Assembly (NCBI GenBank): GCA_965278985.1
Contig: OZ257131.1
Coordinates: forward strand, 62,001-126,000
Length of the DNA stretch: 64,000 bases
Reading direction: 5' to 3'
Source of the DNA: CAISIP01 sp965278985
GTDB taxonomy: Bacteria > Pseudomonadota > Gammaproteobacteria > Burkholderiales > Burkholderiaceae_C
The notes under the pieces were generated by a model that did no database searches, was not told the origin of the DNA, and saw only the letters and a program-made list of their open reading frames with translations. A program made the translations under genes and the position numbers. Numbering within the stretch: the first letter of the stretch is position 1; each line of letters opens with the position of its first letter. Below are positions 34,039 through 42,254 of this stretch, one piece after another.

Positions 34039-34806
34039 TCAGCCGCCCGCCAGCCGCCCGCCATCGGCCAGCAGCGCGGCGCCGGTGGTGAAGGCCGCGC
34101 GGTCCGAGCAGAGCCAGACCACCATCTCGGCGATTTCCTCCGCCGTGCCCAGGCGGCCCAGCGGGATGCGCTGGCCCAGCTCGGGGCGGCCCTTGCCGGA
34201 GTCCGGACCCAGCAGCGGCGTGGTCACATGGCCCGGGCAGATGGCATTGATGCGCACGCCGTCGGCGGCGTAGTCGATGGCCGCGCTCTTGGTCAGGCCC
34301 ACCACGCCGTGCTTGGCCGCGACATAGGCGGTGGCCTTGGGCAACGCCGTGAGGCCCGCGATGGAGGCGGTGTTGACGATGGCGCCGCCCTGCGCGACCA
34401 GGTGCCGCAGCTCGTATTTCATGCACAGGAACACGCCTGTCAGGTTCACGTCCTGCATGCGCTGCCAGTCCGCGAGTTCCAGCTCGTCCAGGCGCTTGCC
34501 GCGGCTGTGGGTCTCGGTGGTGCCGATGCCTGCGTTGTTGAAGCAGCAGTCCAGGCGACCGTAGGCTTCGATGGCCTGGGCGACCATCGCACGGACGCTG
34601 TCCTCGTTCGCCACGTCGGCCGTGATCGCGGTGGCGCGGCCGCCCGTGCGCACGATGTGCGCCACGGTCTCGGCGGCCAGTGCGGCGTTCCGGTCGACCA
34701 CACAGACGGCGGCGCCTTCGCGCGCGAAGGCCAGGCAGGCCGCCTTGCCGATGCCCGAGGCGCCTCCCGTGACCAGGGCTGTCTTTCCACTCAAGAGTTC
34801 TTGCAT
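34039..34806 (-). CDS. short-chain dehydrogenase/reductase
   Basis: 255 residues of the classical SDR family. The cofactor motif is VTGGASGIGKAAC at residues 12–24, Asp at the second strand (VVDRN) predicts NAD preference, FNNAGIG follows, and the active site has Ser in NTASIAGL and the pair YVAAKHG. The C-terminus ADGGRLAGG is typical. It is the fourth of five genes in a left-facing operon with an enoyl-CoA hydratase and HMG-CoA-lyase-like enzyme; a hydroxyacyl-CoA or alcohol substrate would fit. Confidence 0.9.
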   Translation of the reverse strand: MQELLSGKTALVTGGASGIGKAACLAFAREGAAVCVVDRNAALAAETVAHIVRTGGRATAITADVANEDSVRAMVAQAIEAYGRLDCCFNNAGIGTTETHSRGKRLDELELADWQRMQDVNLTGVFLCMKYELRHLVAQGGAIVNTASIAGLTALPKATAYVAAKHGVVGLTKSAAIDYAADGVRINAICPGHVTTPLLGPDSGKGRPELGQRIPLGRLGTAEEIAEMVVWLCSDRAAFTTGAALLADGGRLAGG

Positions 34807-34865
34807 GCCGGAGCGTCCTTCGCGCCGCACGGGCGCCCTGTCGATGGGTTGGGATGGAAAAGGGG

Positions 34866-35687
34866 TCAGCGGCCCGCCATGCTGCCGCCGTCGGCCAGGT
34901 AGGTCGCGCCGGTGCAGTAGGCGGCTTCGCGGCTGCACAGGAAGGCCGCCATGGCGGCGATCTCTTCCGGCGCGCCATAGCGGCGCAGCGGGATGGTCCT
35001 GGCCTTGCGCGCGCGCACCTCGTCGGCATCGCCCGTGCTGCCGTCGATGGCGCGCATCATGCGGGTGTCGATGGGGCCGGGGTTGATGCAGTTCACGCGG
35101 ATGCCGTGCGGCGCGCCCTCGACGGCGGCCGTCTTCATGAGGCCGATCACGGCGTGCTTGCTGGTCACATACGGCCCCATGCCCTGCGTGCCGCGCAGGC
35201 CGCCGGTGGAGGAGAGGATGGCAATGGCACCCCCGCCTGCCACACCGTCCGCATCCCCGTCTGGGCTCCCTTCCGCGCCCCGCATGTGGCCCATCAGCCG
35301 CGCGAGCCAGATGAAGACACCGCGCACGTTCACCGCCATCACGCGGTCGAAGTCTTCCAGGCGGGCCTCGTGCAGGGGCGCGCGTTGCCCTTCGGTGCCG
35401 GCGTTGAGCACGGCGGCGTGGATGCGCCCGTGCCGCACCACCAGCGCATCGAAGGCCGCGTGGCTCTGCGCGGCGTCCGCCACGTCGGCGGTGCAGGCGA
35501 AGGCCCGCGGGCCGCAGTCGCGCGCCACCTCGGCCACGGCCTGGGCGTCGCGGTCCACCAGCAGCACCGTGGCGCCTTCGGCCACCAGGCGCCGGGCCGT
35601 AGCGGCGCCGATGCCGGCACCGGCTCCGGTGACCAGGACGGTCTGGCCGGCGTATCGCTGGGCGGGGAGGAGTTCGGGTGGTGTCAT
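34866..35687 (-). CDS. short-chain dehydrogenase/reductase
   Basis: 273 residues. VTGAGAGIGAATARR is the cofactor loop, VDRD follows the second strand, VLNAGTEG replaces the usual NNAG, and the active site has LSSTGGLRG and the pair YVTSKHAV. An insertion of about 12 residues rich in Gly and Asp (SPDGDADGVAGGGA) precedes the serine strand, which most SDRs lack. The ATG starts 1 base after the stop of the lyase-like gene. It pairs with a second SDR downstream, perhaps giving two oxidation steps of one pathway. Confidence 0.88.
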   Translation of the reverse strand: MTPPELLPAQRYAGQTVLVTGAGAGIGAATARRLVAEGATVLLVDRDAQAVAEVARDCGPRAFACTADVADAAQSHAAFDALVVRHGRIHAAVLNAGTEGQRAPLHEARLEDFDRVMAVNVRGVFIWLARLMGHMRGAEGSPDGDADGVAGGGAIAILSSTGGLRGTQGMGPYVTSKHAVIGLMKTAAVEGAPHGIRVNCINPGPIDTRMMRAIDGSTGDADEVRARKARTIPLRRYGAPEEIAAMAAFLCSREAAYCTGATYLADGGSMAGR

Positions 35688-35688
35688 G

Positions 35689-36642
35689 TCAATGTTCGGT
35701 GGTGGCAGGCCGGGCACCAATGCGCCCAGCCTTCATGAACTTGCCGGGCAGGGCATGGCCCACGATGGTCTCGGCCAGGCGCGCGCATGCGGCCAGGGCA
35801 TCCAGGTCCAGGCCGGTGGGAATGCCCATCTCTTCGCACATCAGGGCCACGTCCTCAGTGCAGACATTGCCGGCGGCCGCGCGGTGGCCCGTGAAGGGGC
35901 AACCACCCAGGCCGGCGACCGAGGTGTCGAAGTGCTGCACGCCCGCCTGCAGCCCGGCCAGCACATTGGCCAGCCCCATGCCGCGCGTGTCGTGCAGGTG
36001 CAGCGCGAACTCCTGCGCGGGCCAGCGTGTGCGTGCCTGGTCCAGCAGGGTGCGCACCTGGCGCGGGTTGGCCGCGCCCACGGTGTCGCAGAGGTAGACC
36101 CGGTGCGGTGCCATGCCGTGCGCCGCGCACAAGTCCAGCAGTCCGGCCAGGCGCTGCAGGCATTGCTGCGGGGTGGCGGGCCCCTCGTAGTGGCAGCCGA
36201 AGGCCGTGAACACATGGGCCGCTTCCAGCACCATGCCCGCGGCGCGGTAGCGCGCGAGCATGGCGGACTGCCGCTGCACCAGGTCTTCGGCGCTGCAGCC
36301 GTTGTTGCGGCGCGCGAAAGTGTCGGACACGCTGCAGACCACATTGGGCACCAGGTCCAACCCGCTCGCCAGCGCGCGTTCGAAGCCCGCGCCGTTGAGC
36401 CAGATGCCGGTGTAACGCACGCCGGGCCGGCGCTGCAGGCCGGCCGCGACGGCTTCGGCATCGGCCATCTGCGGCACACGGCGCGGGTCCACGAAGGACA
36501 CGCAGTTGATCTGCTCCAGCCCCGTCTCCGCCAGCGCGTGGACCAGGCGCAGCTTGTCCGCCACGGCCACGAGTGCTTCGCTCTGGAAGCCTTCGCGGGG
36601 GCCTTCTTCCTGCAGCCAGACGCGTGCGGGCAGATCGGACAT
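35689..36642 (-). CDS. hydroxymethylglutaryl-CoA lyase-like enzyme
   Basis: 317 residues of the DRE-TIM aldolase family. HMG-CoA lyase has GPRDGLQNE at its N-terminus; here it is GPREGFQSE, with Glu replacing the metal-binding Asp. The metal histidines are in LHLHDTRGMGLANVLAG and the catalytic cysteine in GLGGCPFTG, followed by GNVCTEDV, all conserved. It would cleave a 3-hydroxy-3-methylglutaryl-CoA-like thioester to a ketoacid and acetyl-CoA. The substitution and the neighbours suggest a relative with a different substrate rather than leucine degradation. Confidence 0.85.
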   Translation of the reverse strand: MSDLPARVWLQEEGPREGFQSEALVAVADKLRLVHALAETGLEQINCVSFVDPRRVPQMADAEAVAAGLQRRPGVRYTGIWLNGAGFERALASGLDLVPNVVCSVSDTFARRNNGCSAEDLVQRQSAMLARYRAAGMVLEAAHVFTAFGCHYEGPATPQQCLQRLAGLLDLCAAHGMAPHRVYLCDTVGAANPRQVRTLLDQARTRWPAQEFALHLHDTRGMGLANVLAGLQAGVQHFDTSVAGLGGCPFTGHRAAAGNVCTEDVALMCEEMGIPTGLDLDALAACARLAETIVGHALPGKFMKAGRIGARPATTEH

Positions 36643-36650
36643 GGCGCTGC

Positions 36651-37415
36651 CTAGCGGCCGGTCCAGACCGGCGGGCGCTTCTGGGCGAATGACGCCAGGC
36701 CTTCGGCGGCATCCTTCGTCATGCGCAGGCTGCCGATCTGCGCTTCCGTGAAGGCGATGGACTGCGGGAAGCCCATGTCGGCGATGGCCCGCAGCGCATG
36801 CTTGCCGCGGCGGATGGCCGTGGGCGACTTGTCCACCAGGCGGCCGACCAGCCAGTCCACCTTCGCATCCAGCTGGTCCTGCGGCACCACGTAGTTCACG
36901 AGGTCCATCGCCAGGGCGTCCTGCGCGGAGATGGGTTCGCCCGTGAGGCACAGCTCCTGGAACTTGCGGCGTGGCAGCAGCTGCTGCAGCACGCTGGCCA
37001 CCTGCATGGGGAACATGCCGATCTTGACCTCGGGCAGCCCGAAGAGCGCGTGTTCGGCGGCCACGGCCATGTCGCACATTGCCAGCAGCCCCATGCCGCC
37101 GGCCATGCAGGCGCCGTTGACGCGCGCCACCAGCGGCAGGTCACAGTCCACGGCCTGGCGCAGCAGGCGCGCATAACTCGTGGTGGTCTGCGAGAAGTCG
37201 AATTCGAAGATGCCCGAGTCGGGCCGCAGGTCGGCGCCGGCGCAGAAGGCACGCTCGCCCTCACCGGTCAGCACCACGGCGCGGATGCCATGCGTGGTGG
37301 AGGCCACGCGCAGGCCTTCGGAGATGCCGGCCAGCACGTCGTCGTTGATGGCGTTGCGCAGTATCGGGCGCGTGATGGTGATGCGCATCACCGGACCCTG
37401 CTGCTGGTGCCGCAC
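36651..37415 (-). CDS. enoyl-CoA hydratase/isomerase family protein
   Basis: 254 residues with the crotonase fold: GERAFCAGADLRPDSG is the oxyanion region, and GGMGLLAMCDMAVA with FGLPEVKIGMFP line the active site. Of the two catalytic glutamates of enoyl-CoA hydratase only the second (in LPEVKIG) remains; the first is Leu, so hydration as such is doubtful. The start is uncertain: GTG 37415 has no ribosome site, whereas GAGGAG (37457–37452) lies 6 bases before an in-frame ATT at 37445. It is the first gene of a five-gene operon reaching 32968. Confidence 0.85.
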   Translation of the reverse strand: MRHQQQGPVMRITITRPILRNAINDDVLAGISEGLRVASTTHGIRAVVLTGEGERAFCAGADLRPDSGIFEFDFSQTTTSYARLLRQAVDCDLPLVARVNGACMAGGMGLLAMCDMAVAAEHALFGLPEVKIGMFPMQVASVLQQLLPRRKFQELCLTGEPISAQDALAMDLVNYVVPQDQLDAKVDWLVGRLVDKSPTAIRRGKHALRAIADMGFPQSIAFTEAQIGSLRMTKDAAEGLASFAQKRPPVWTGR

Positions 37416-37471
37416 GGCGTCGCCGGTGGAGGGGATCGTGGAAATGGCGTGCTCCTCGTTCGCTTGTGCCT

Positions 37472-37499
37472 GCGATATTAGTCTAATATTCTATAAATA
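37472..37499 (-). promoter_or_regulatory. AT-rich promoter with a perfect palindromic operator
   Basis: ATATTAG-T-CTAATAT (37475–37489) is a perfect 7+1+7 palindrome. On the minus strand TTTACT (37499–37494), an 18-base gap and TAATAT (37480–37475) make a plausible promoter for the enoyl-CoA hydratase operon, and the palindrome covers its -10 box. A TATAAA on the plus strand (37492–37497) may serve the divergent glutathione transferase gene. The regulator is not encoded next to it. Confidence 0.55.
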
Positions 37500-37534
37500 G
37501 TAAAACTTAGGCGAGTCAACTGCGGGACACGGCA

Positions 37535-38155
37535 ATGATGGTGCTCTTCGACTCCTCCAGCTCTCCGTTCGTGCGCAAGGTGAACCTCGTGATCCACCTG
37601 CTGGGCCTGGAGAGCCGCATCGAGCGCCGCAGCCAGAACGCGCACCCCGTGGCGCGCGATGCCGCGCTGGTGCGCCACAACCCGCTGGGCCAGGCGCCCA
37701 CGCTGCTGCGCGAGGATGGCCGCGTGCTGTGCGACAGCCGCGTGGTCTGCGAGTACCTCGACAGCCTGGCGGGCGGTGGCCTGTTCCCCCCTGCCGGTGA
37801 CGCGCGCTGGCAGGCCCTGCTGCTGCAGTCGCTGGCCGATGGCCTGCTGGACGCGGGCGTGCTGCTGCGTTACGAGGGCCATACGCGCCCGCCCCCGCAG
37901 CGCTGGCAGGGCTGGGTGGATGCGCAGTGGACCAAGATCGATTCGGTGCTCGACCACTTCGAGCAGGACGTCATCGGCTGGGGTGCACGCGTGGACATCG
38001 GCACGCTGACCGCGGGCTGTGCGCTGGGCTACCTGGATTTCCGCTTCGAGGACGTCGACTGGCGGGCGCAGCACCCGTGCCTCGCGCAGTGGTACGCGCC
38101 CTTTGCACAGCAGCCGGCCATGCAGGCCACCTGGCCGCGCCCCCGCATGGTGTGA
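37535..38155 (+). CDS. glutathione S-transferase family protein
   Basis: 206 residues. The thioredoxin-like N-domain has LFDSSSSPFVRKVNLVIHLLGL, with serines where the catalytic Ser/Cys of bacterial GSTs lies, and then NPLGQAPTLL and DSRVVCEYLD, the glutathione-binding cis-Pro and Glu/Asp-Ser motifs. The C-domain is all helical. It may conjugate or reduce an electrophile; divergent transcription from the catabolic operon through a shared operator region suggests, but does not prove, a linked role. Confidence 0.88.
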   Translation: MMVLFDSSSSPFVRKVNLVIHLLGLESRIERRSQNAHPVARDAALVRHNPLGQAPTLLREDGRVLCDSRVVCEYLDSLAGGGLFPPAGDARWQALLLQSLADGLLDAGVLLRYEGHTRPPPQRWQGWVDAQWTKIDSVLDHFEQDVIGWGARVDIGTLTAGCALGYLDFRFEDVDWRAQHPCLAQWYAPFAQQPAMQATWPRPRMV

Positions 38156-38176
38156 GGCTGCGAGGCTGAGAGGCTG
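38154..38176 (+). repeat. short tandem repeat, GAGGCTG three times with period 8
   Basis: GAGGCTG occurs at 38154, 38162 and 38170, starting within the stop codon of the GST gene. It is too short for a family assignment and may vary in copy number. Confidence 0.6.
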
Positions 38177-38222
38177 AGGGGGCGGAAGAGGGTGCGGATA
38201 ATGGCGGCAAAGGCCACCGTTC

Positions 38223-39008
38223 ATGCTCTTCCTGATCTCTCCTGCCAAGTCCCTGGACTTCGAATCCCCCATCCCCCGCGTCAAGGCCACCGAGCCGCAG
38301 TACCTGGAGCAATCCGCAGAACTCATCGGCGAGCTGCGCAAGCAGAGCGTGTCGCAGATCTCTGCACTGATGGAGCTCAGCCCGCAGCTGGCCGAGCTCA
38401 ACGTCGCGCGGTACAAGGCGTGGAAGACGCCCTTCACGGCACGCAACGCGCGCCCGGCGATGTTCGCCTTCGACGGCGACGTGTACGGCGGGCTGGATGC
38501 GCGCACGCTGCAGGCGGCCGACATCCGCTGGGCGCAGTCCCACCTGTGCATCCTGAGCGGCCTGCACGGCGTGTTGCGCCCGCTGGACCGCATCCAGCCC
38601 TACCGGCTGGAGATGTCGATCCGCCTGGCCAATGCGCGCGGCGAAAACCTCTACCAGTTCTGGGGCGACGAGGTCTCGGAAAATCTCAACGCCCGCACCG
38701 CGGACGAGCGCAGCCCGGTGGTGGTGAACCTGGCGTCGCAGGAGTATTTTCAGGTCGTGCAACGCAAGGCCTTGCGCGCACGTGTCGTGGACTGCGTGTT
38801 CGAGGAGGAGCGCAACGGCGCCTACAAGATCATCAGCTTCTCGGCCAAGCGCGCGCGGGGGCTGATGGCCCGTTTTGCCATCCAGCAGCGCGCAGGCAGC
38901 GTGCGCAAGCTGCAGGCCTTCGATGCAGAGGGTTACCGCTACACGCCGGCCGTGTCCACGCCCGAGCGGCTGGTGTTCCGACGGCCCCAGCCGCAGGCTG
39001 CTACATGA
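38223..39008 (+). CDS. yaaA: peroxide stress protein YaaA
   Basis: 261 residues, one DUF328/YaaA domain: MLFLISPAKSLDFESP at the start, then KAWKTPFTARNARPAMFAFDGDVYGGLDA, RPLDRIQPYRLEM and FSAKRARGLMARFAI. In E. coli the protein limits free iron and DNA damage under hydrogen peroxide and binds DNA. Full length. No strong ribosome site precedes the ATG. Followed 13 bases later by a hydrolase gene and then queF, perhaps as one transcript. Confidence 0.92.
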   Translation: MLFLISPAKSLDFESPIPRVKATEPQYLEQSAELIGELRKQSVSQISALMELSPQLAELNVARYKAWKTPFTARNARPAMFAFDGDVYGGLDARTLQAADIRWAQSHLCILSGLHGVLRPLDRIQPYRLEMSIRLANARGENLYQFWGDEVSENLNARTADERSPVVVNLASQEYFQVVQRKALRARVVDCVFEEERNGAYKIISFSAKRARGLMARFAIQQRAGSVRKLQAFDAEGYRYTPAVSTPERLVFRRPQPQAAT

Positions 39009-39021
39009 TGCGGGCTGCTGC

Positions 39022-39927
39022 ATGAAGGTCCAGGCCAACGGCATCGCCATCGAGGTCGAGGACAGCGCCGACGGGCAGGGCGCCCCGGCGCGGCAGCGGC
39101 CCACGGTGGTGCTGGTCATGGGCCTGGGCATGCAGCTGGTGGCCTGGCCCATGCCCTTCGTGCAGGCGCTGGTGGAGGCGGGCTACCGCGTCCTGCGTTT
39201 CGACAACCGGGACATCGGCCTGTCGCAGCATTTCGACCACCTGGGACGGCCGAATGTGGCCTGGTCCTTCGTGCAGCACCGCCTGGGGCTGTCGATGCGG
39301 CCGCCCTACAGCGTGCAGGACATGGCGCTGGACACGCTGGGCGTGATGGACGCGATGGGCATCACGCGGGCGCACGTGGTGGGCATCAGCATGGGCGGCA
39401 TGATCGCGCAGCGCGTGGCGCTGGCGGCACCGGAGCGTGTGCAGAGCCTCACCAGCATCATGAGCTCCAGCGGGGCGCGGGGCCTGCCCGAGGCGCGGGC
39501 CGACGTGCTGCGTGCCCTGCTGGGCCGGCCGGCCGAGCGCACGCCCGAGGCGATCCTGGCCTTCTATCTTCGGCTCTACCGCGCCATTGCGAGCCCGGGC
39601 TTTCCCACACCGGAAGAAGACCTCCGCGCGATGATCAACACCGCCACGGCACGCAGCTACCACCCCGAAGGCTCGCTGCGCCAGACGGTGGCCATCGTCG
39701 CCGACCGCGGCCGCGCCGAGGCACTGCGCGGCCTGCGCGTTCCCACGCTGGTGGTGCATGGCCGAGACGACCGGCTCGTGCCCATCGCCTGCGGCGAGGA
39801 CACGGCGCGCCGTATTCCCGGTGCGCAGTTCGTGGCCGTCGGGGGCATGGGGCATGACCTCGCGCCCGGCGTCATGCTGCGGGTACAGGCGGCCTTGCTG
39901 CCCTTCCTGGAAGCCCACGCGGGATAA
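39022..39927 (+). CDS. alpha/beta-fold hydrolase
   Basis: 301 residues. VVLVMGLGMQLVAWP is the oxyanion strand, RFDNRDIGLSQHF a conserved loop, and the nucleophile elbow is VVGISMGGMIAQRVA with Ser near residue 124. The acid is in VVHGRDDRLVP and the histidine in VGGMGHDLAPG, so the triad is complete. Related to putative esterases and aclacinomycin methylesterase (RdmC)-like proteins. The substrate is unknown. It lies 7 bases before queF. Confidence 0.88.
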   Translation: MKVQANGIAIEVEDSADGQGAPARQRPTVVLVMGLGMQLVAWPMPFVQALVEAGYRVLRFDNRDIGLSQHFDHLGRPNVAWSFVQHRLGLSMRPPYSVQDMALDTLGVMDAMGITRAHVVGISMGGMIAQRVALAAPERVQSLTSIMSSSGARGLPEARADVLRALLGRPAERTPEAILAFYLRLYRAIASPGFPTPEEDLRAMINTATARSYHPEGSLRQTVAIVADRGRAEALRGLRVPTLVVHGRDDRLVPIACGEDTARRIPGAQFVAVGGMGHDLAPGVMLRVQAALLPFLEAHAG

Positions 39928-39934
39928 TTCGCGC

Positions 39935-40783
39935 ATGAGTTACGCCGAGCAATCGCCCCTGGGCAAGCCCTCTTCCTACGTGGACCAGTACACGCCTGGC
40001 TTGCTGTTCCCCATCGCCCGCATCACCAACCGCGAGGCCATCGGCGTCACGGGACGCCTGCCCTTCCTGGGCGCGGACCTGTGGACCGCCTTCGAGCTCA
40101 GCTGGCTCACACCGCGCGGCAAGCCGCAGGTGGCCATCGCCCACATCACGGTGCCCTGCGAGACACCGAACCTCATCGAGAGCAAGTCCTTCAAGCTCTA
40201 CCTGGGCAGCTTCAGCAACAGCCGTTTTGCCGACGCCGCCGAGGTGCAGGGGCTCATCCGAGCCGACCTGAACGAGGCGCTGTGGCGCGGCGCACCGGCC
40301 ATGCAGGCCGGTGTGGGCCTGAAACTGCTGGCGCCCACCCAGTTCGACCAGGAGCCAGTGCACGAACTCGACGGCCTGAGCCTGGACCGGCTGGACATCG
40401 AGTGCACGCGCTATACGCCCGCGCCGGAGTTGCTCAGCGCAGCCCTCGACGAGCAGCCGGTGAACGAGGTGCTGACCAGCAACCTGCTCAAGAGCAACTG
40501 CCTGGTGACGGGCCAGCCCGACTGGGGCGGCGTGCAGATCGCCTACAGCGGCCCGCAGATCGACCAGGGGGGACTGCTGCAGTACCTGGTGAGCTTCCGC
40601 AACCACAACGAATTCCACGAGCAGTGCGTGGAGCGCATCTTCGTGGACATCTGGAGCCGCTGCAAACCGACCAAGCTGGCCGTGTATGCGCGTTACACGC
40701 GCCGCGGCGGGCTCGACATCAACCCGTTCCGCACCAGTTATCCGCAGGCCCTGCCGCGCAACGTGCGCACGGCGCGGCAGTGA
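39935..40783 (+). CDS. queF: NADPH-dependent 7-cyano-7-deazaguanine reductase
   Basis: 282 residues, exactly the length of the E. coli bimodular QueF, which reduces preQ0 to preQ1 in queuosine synthesis. The catalytic cysteine is in LLKSNCLVTGQPDWG, followed by the NADPH-binding ESK-type motif seen as LIESKSFKLYLGSFSNSRF earlier in the chain, and FHEQCVERIF near the C-terminus. Other queuosine genes (queC, queD, queE) are not in the window. Confidence 0.94.
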   Translation: MSYAEQSPLGKPSSYVDQYTPGLLFPIARITNREAIGVTGRLPFLGADLWTAFELSWLTPRGKPQVAIAHITVPCETPNLIESKSFKLYLGSFSNSRFADAAEVQGLIRADLNEALWRGAPAMQAGVGLKLLAPTQFDQEPVHELDGLSLDRLDIECTRYTPAPELLSAALDEQPVNEVLTSNLLKSNCLVTGQPDWGGVQIAYSGPQIDQGGLLQYLVSFRNHNEFHEQCVERIFVDIWSRCKPTKLAVYARYTRRGGLDINPFRTSYPQALPRNVRTARQ

Positions 40784-40801
40784 TGCCGCAGCCCGCTGCT
40801 G

Positions 40802-41236
40802 TCAGCGGGTGATGATGTCGCGGTGCATCGGCGCGAGCAGCGCCAGCAGCCGATTCTGGGTGTGGAAGGGAATGCCGCGCGCGTCCATCGCGGCCTGCAG
40901 CACTTCCACCAGCGCGTTGAAGTCGGCCTTGCGCACGCCCAGCTCGGCATGCGCGGCCTTCATGGTGTCGCCTTCGTATTTGCAGGGGCCACCGGTCAGC
41001 ATGCAGAACTGGTCGCGCAGCTGCTCCTTGAGGTTGGCCGGCTTGGTGTCCTTGAACATCGCGCCGATGCGCGGGTCCTTGAACAGCCGGTCCACGAAGT
41101 CGTCCGTGAGCTGGGTCAGCCCCTCCTTCTCGCCGAAGGCCTTGTAGAGGGTGTCGTCGGGCGCGGTCTGCGCCATGGCTGCGCCCGGCATCAGGCAACT
41201 CGCAACCAGGGCCAGCGCGATCAGGAGTTTGTGCAT
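40802..41236 (-). CDS. group 1 truncated hemoglobin, exported
   Basis: 144 residues with a signal peptide ending AAMAQ, unusual for a globin and placing it in the periplasm. The globin part starts LYKAFGEKEGLTQLTDDFVDRLF; the proximal histidine is in AAHAELGVRKADFNAL and the B/E-helix region is short as in group 1. The cysteines in FCMLTGGPCKYEG are common in bacterial members of this group. It would bind haem and O2 or NO. It lies 25 bases downstream of a DUF3034 gene and is probably co-transcribed with it. Confidence 0.85.
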   Translation of the reverse strand: MHKLLIALALVASCLMPGAAMAQTAPDDTLYKAFGEKEGLTQLTDDFVDRLFKDPRIGAMFKDTKPANLKEQLRDQFCMLTGGPCKYEGDTMKAAHAELGVRKADFNALVEVLQAAMDARGIPFHTQNRLLALLAPMHRDIITR

Positions 41237-41261
41237 GCGAAGGTGGTTCCTTGTGCGCGGG

Positions 41262-42215
41262 TCAGAACGCCACTTGCCCCGACAGGTAGAAGCCCGTCTG
41301 GCTGCGCCGCGCGGTGATGCCCGGCACCACGCGGCCCAGGTCCACCCAGGCCAGCGTGAGCGACAGGTTCTTGCTGGGTGCCCAGGCGATGAAGATGTCC
41401 TTCCAGTCGTCCTCGCGCAGCGCATCCCCCAGGCCAGCCGCGGCGCCCAGCGCCTGCAGGTTGTTGGGTTTGAAGCGGTATTCGGCGCCGATGGCGAGGT
41501 CTTTGCGCAGCAGGTAGGCCACCGAGAACTCGGGCTGCCAACTGCGGCTGTTGCGGCCCGGCGCGGCAGCGCCGAAGCCCAGCAGGCCGTTCTGGTTGGC
41601 GTTGGTGGAGCGCAGCGTGCCGTTGACGAGCAGGCTCTGGCCGAGGAAGAGCTTGGTGGCGCTGATGTACACGTCGGTACCCGAGGTGTCCGCGCCCAGG
41701 AAGTTGAGCACCGAGCCCAGCGAGCCGGGCCGGGTCTGCTTGTACTGCAGGCCCACGGCGATCTGCGGCATCCAGGAGTCGCTGTCCAGGATGGCGTCCC
41801 CCGCCAGGCGCAGCTTCAGGCCCACCACGTCCATGTGGATGTGGGGCCGCGGCGTGATGCCGAAGGGTGCGATGCCGTTGAGCGCCGTGGCTGGCGAGGC
41901 GTTGAAGTCCTGCGAGGCCAGCGACAGCTCCACGCGGTCGTACAGGCCGGCGGCCACGCCGTAACTCGTCAGTGCGTAGTCGGTGGTGGTGGTGCGCGTG
42001 CCGTAGGCCGAGAAGCCCACCTCGCCCGCCGTGGCGTTGGTGCCGATGACCGCCCAGGGCGTCAGGCCTCCGCCCCCGGCGCCTTCGATGGTGTTGACTC
42101 CGCCAGTGAGCCGCAGCTTACCGGTATCGGCCACGGCAGTGCCCAGGGCCAGCATGCCGCCTGCGCCCAGGAGTGCCAGACGGGCCGCGAAAGTGGGACG
42201 CCGAGCTGATTTCAT
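41262..42215 (-). CDS. DUF3034 family outer-membrane-type protein
   Basis: 317 residues with a signal peptide ending AVAD. The mature protein is glycine- and aromatic-rich with alternating strands (GLKLRLAGDAILDS, VGLQYKQTRPGSLG, AYLLRKDLAIGAEYRFKP) and ends in FYLSGQVAF, a terminal-Phe strand as in beta-barrels. DUF3034 has no known function. The start ATG was taken at 42215, 8 codons inside the open frame, where the signal peptide begins. Pairing with an exported truncated hemoglobin suggests a joint role in haem or gas handling at the envelope. Confidence 0.8.
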   Translation of the reverse strand: MKSARRPTFAARLALLGAGGMLALGTAVADTGKLRLTGGVNTIEGAGGGGLTPWAVIGTNATAGEVGFSAYGTRTTTTDYALTSYGVAAGLYDRVELSLASQDFNASPATALNGIAPFGITPRPHIHMDVVGLKLRLAGDAILDSDSWMPQIAVGLQYKQTRPGSLGSVLNFLGADTSGTDVYISATKLFLGQSLLVNGTLRSTNANQNGLLGFGAAAPGRNSRSWQPEFSVAYLLRKDLAIGAEYRFKPNNLQALGAAAGLGDALREDDWKDIFIAWAPSKNLSLTLAWVDLGRVVPGITARRSQTGFYLSGQVAF

Positions 42216-42254
42216 GCAGAAGATTATGCCCAGTTGCAAGATGTTTCGGCGCCT

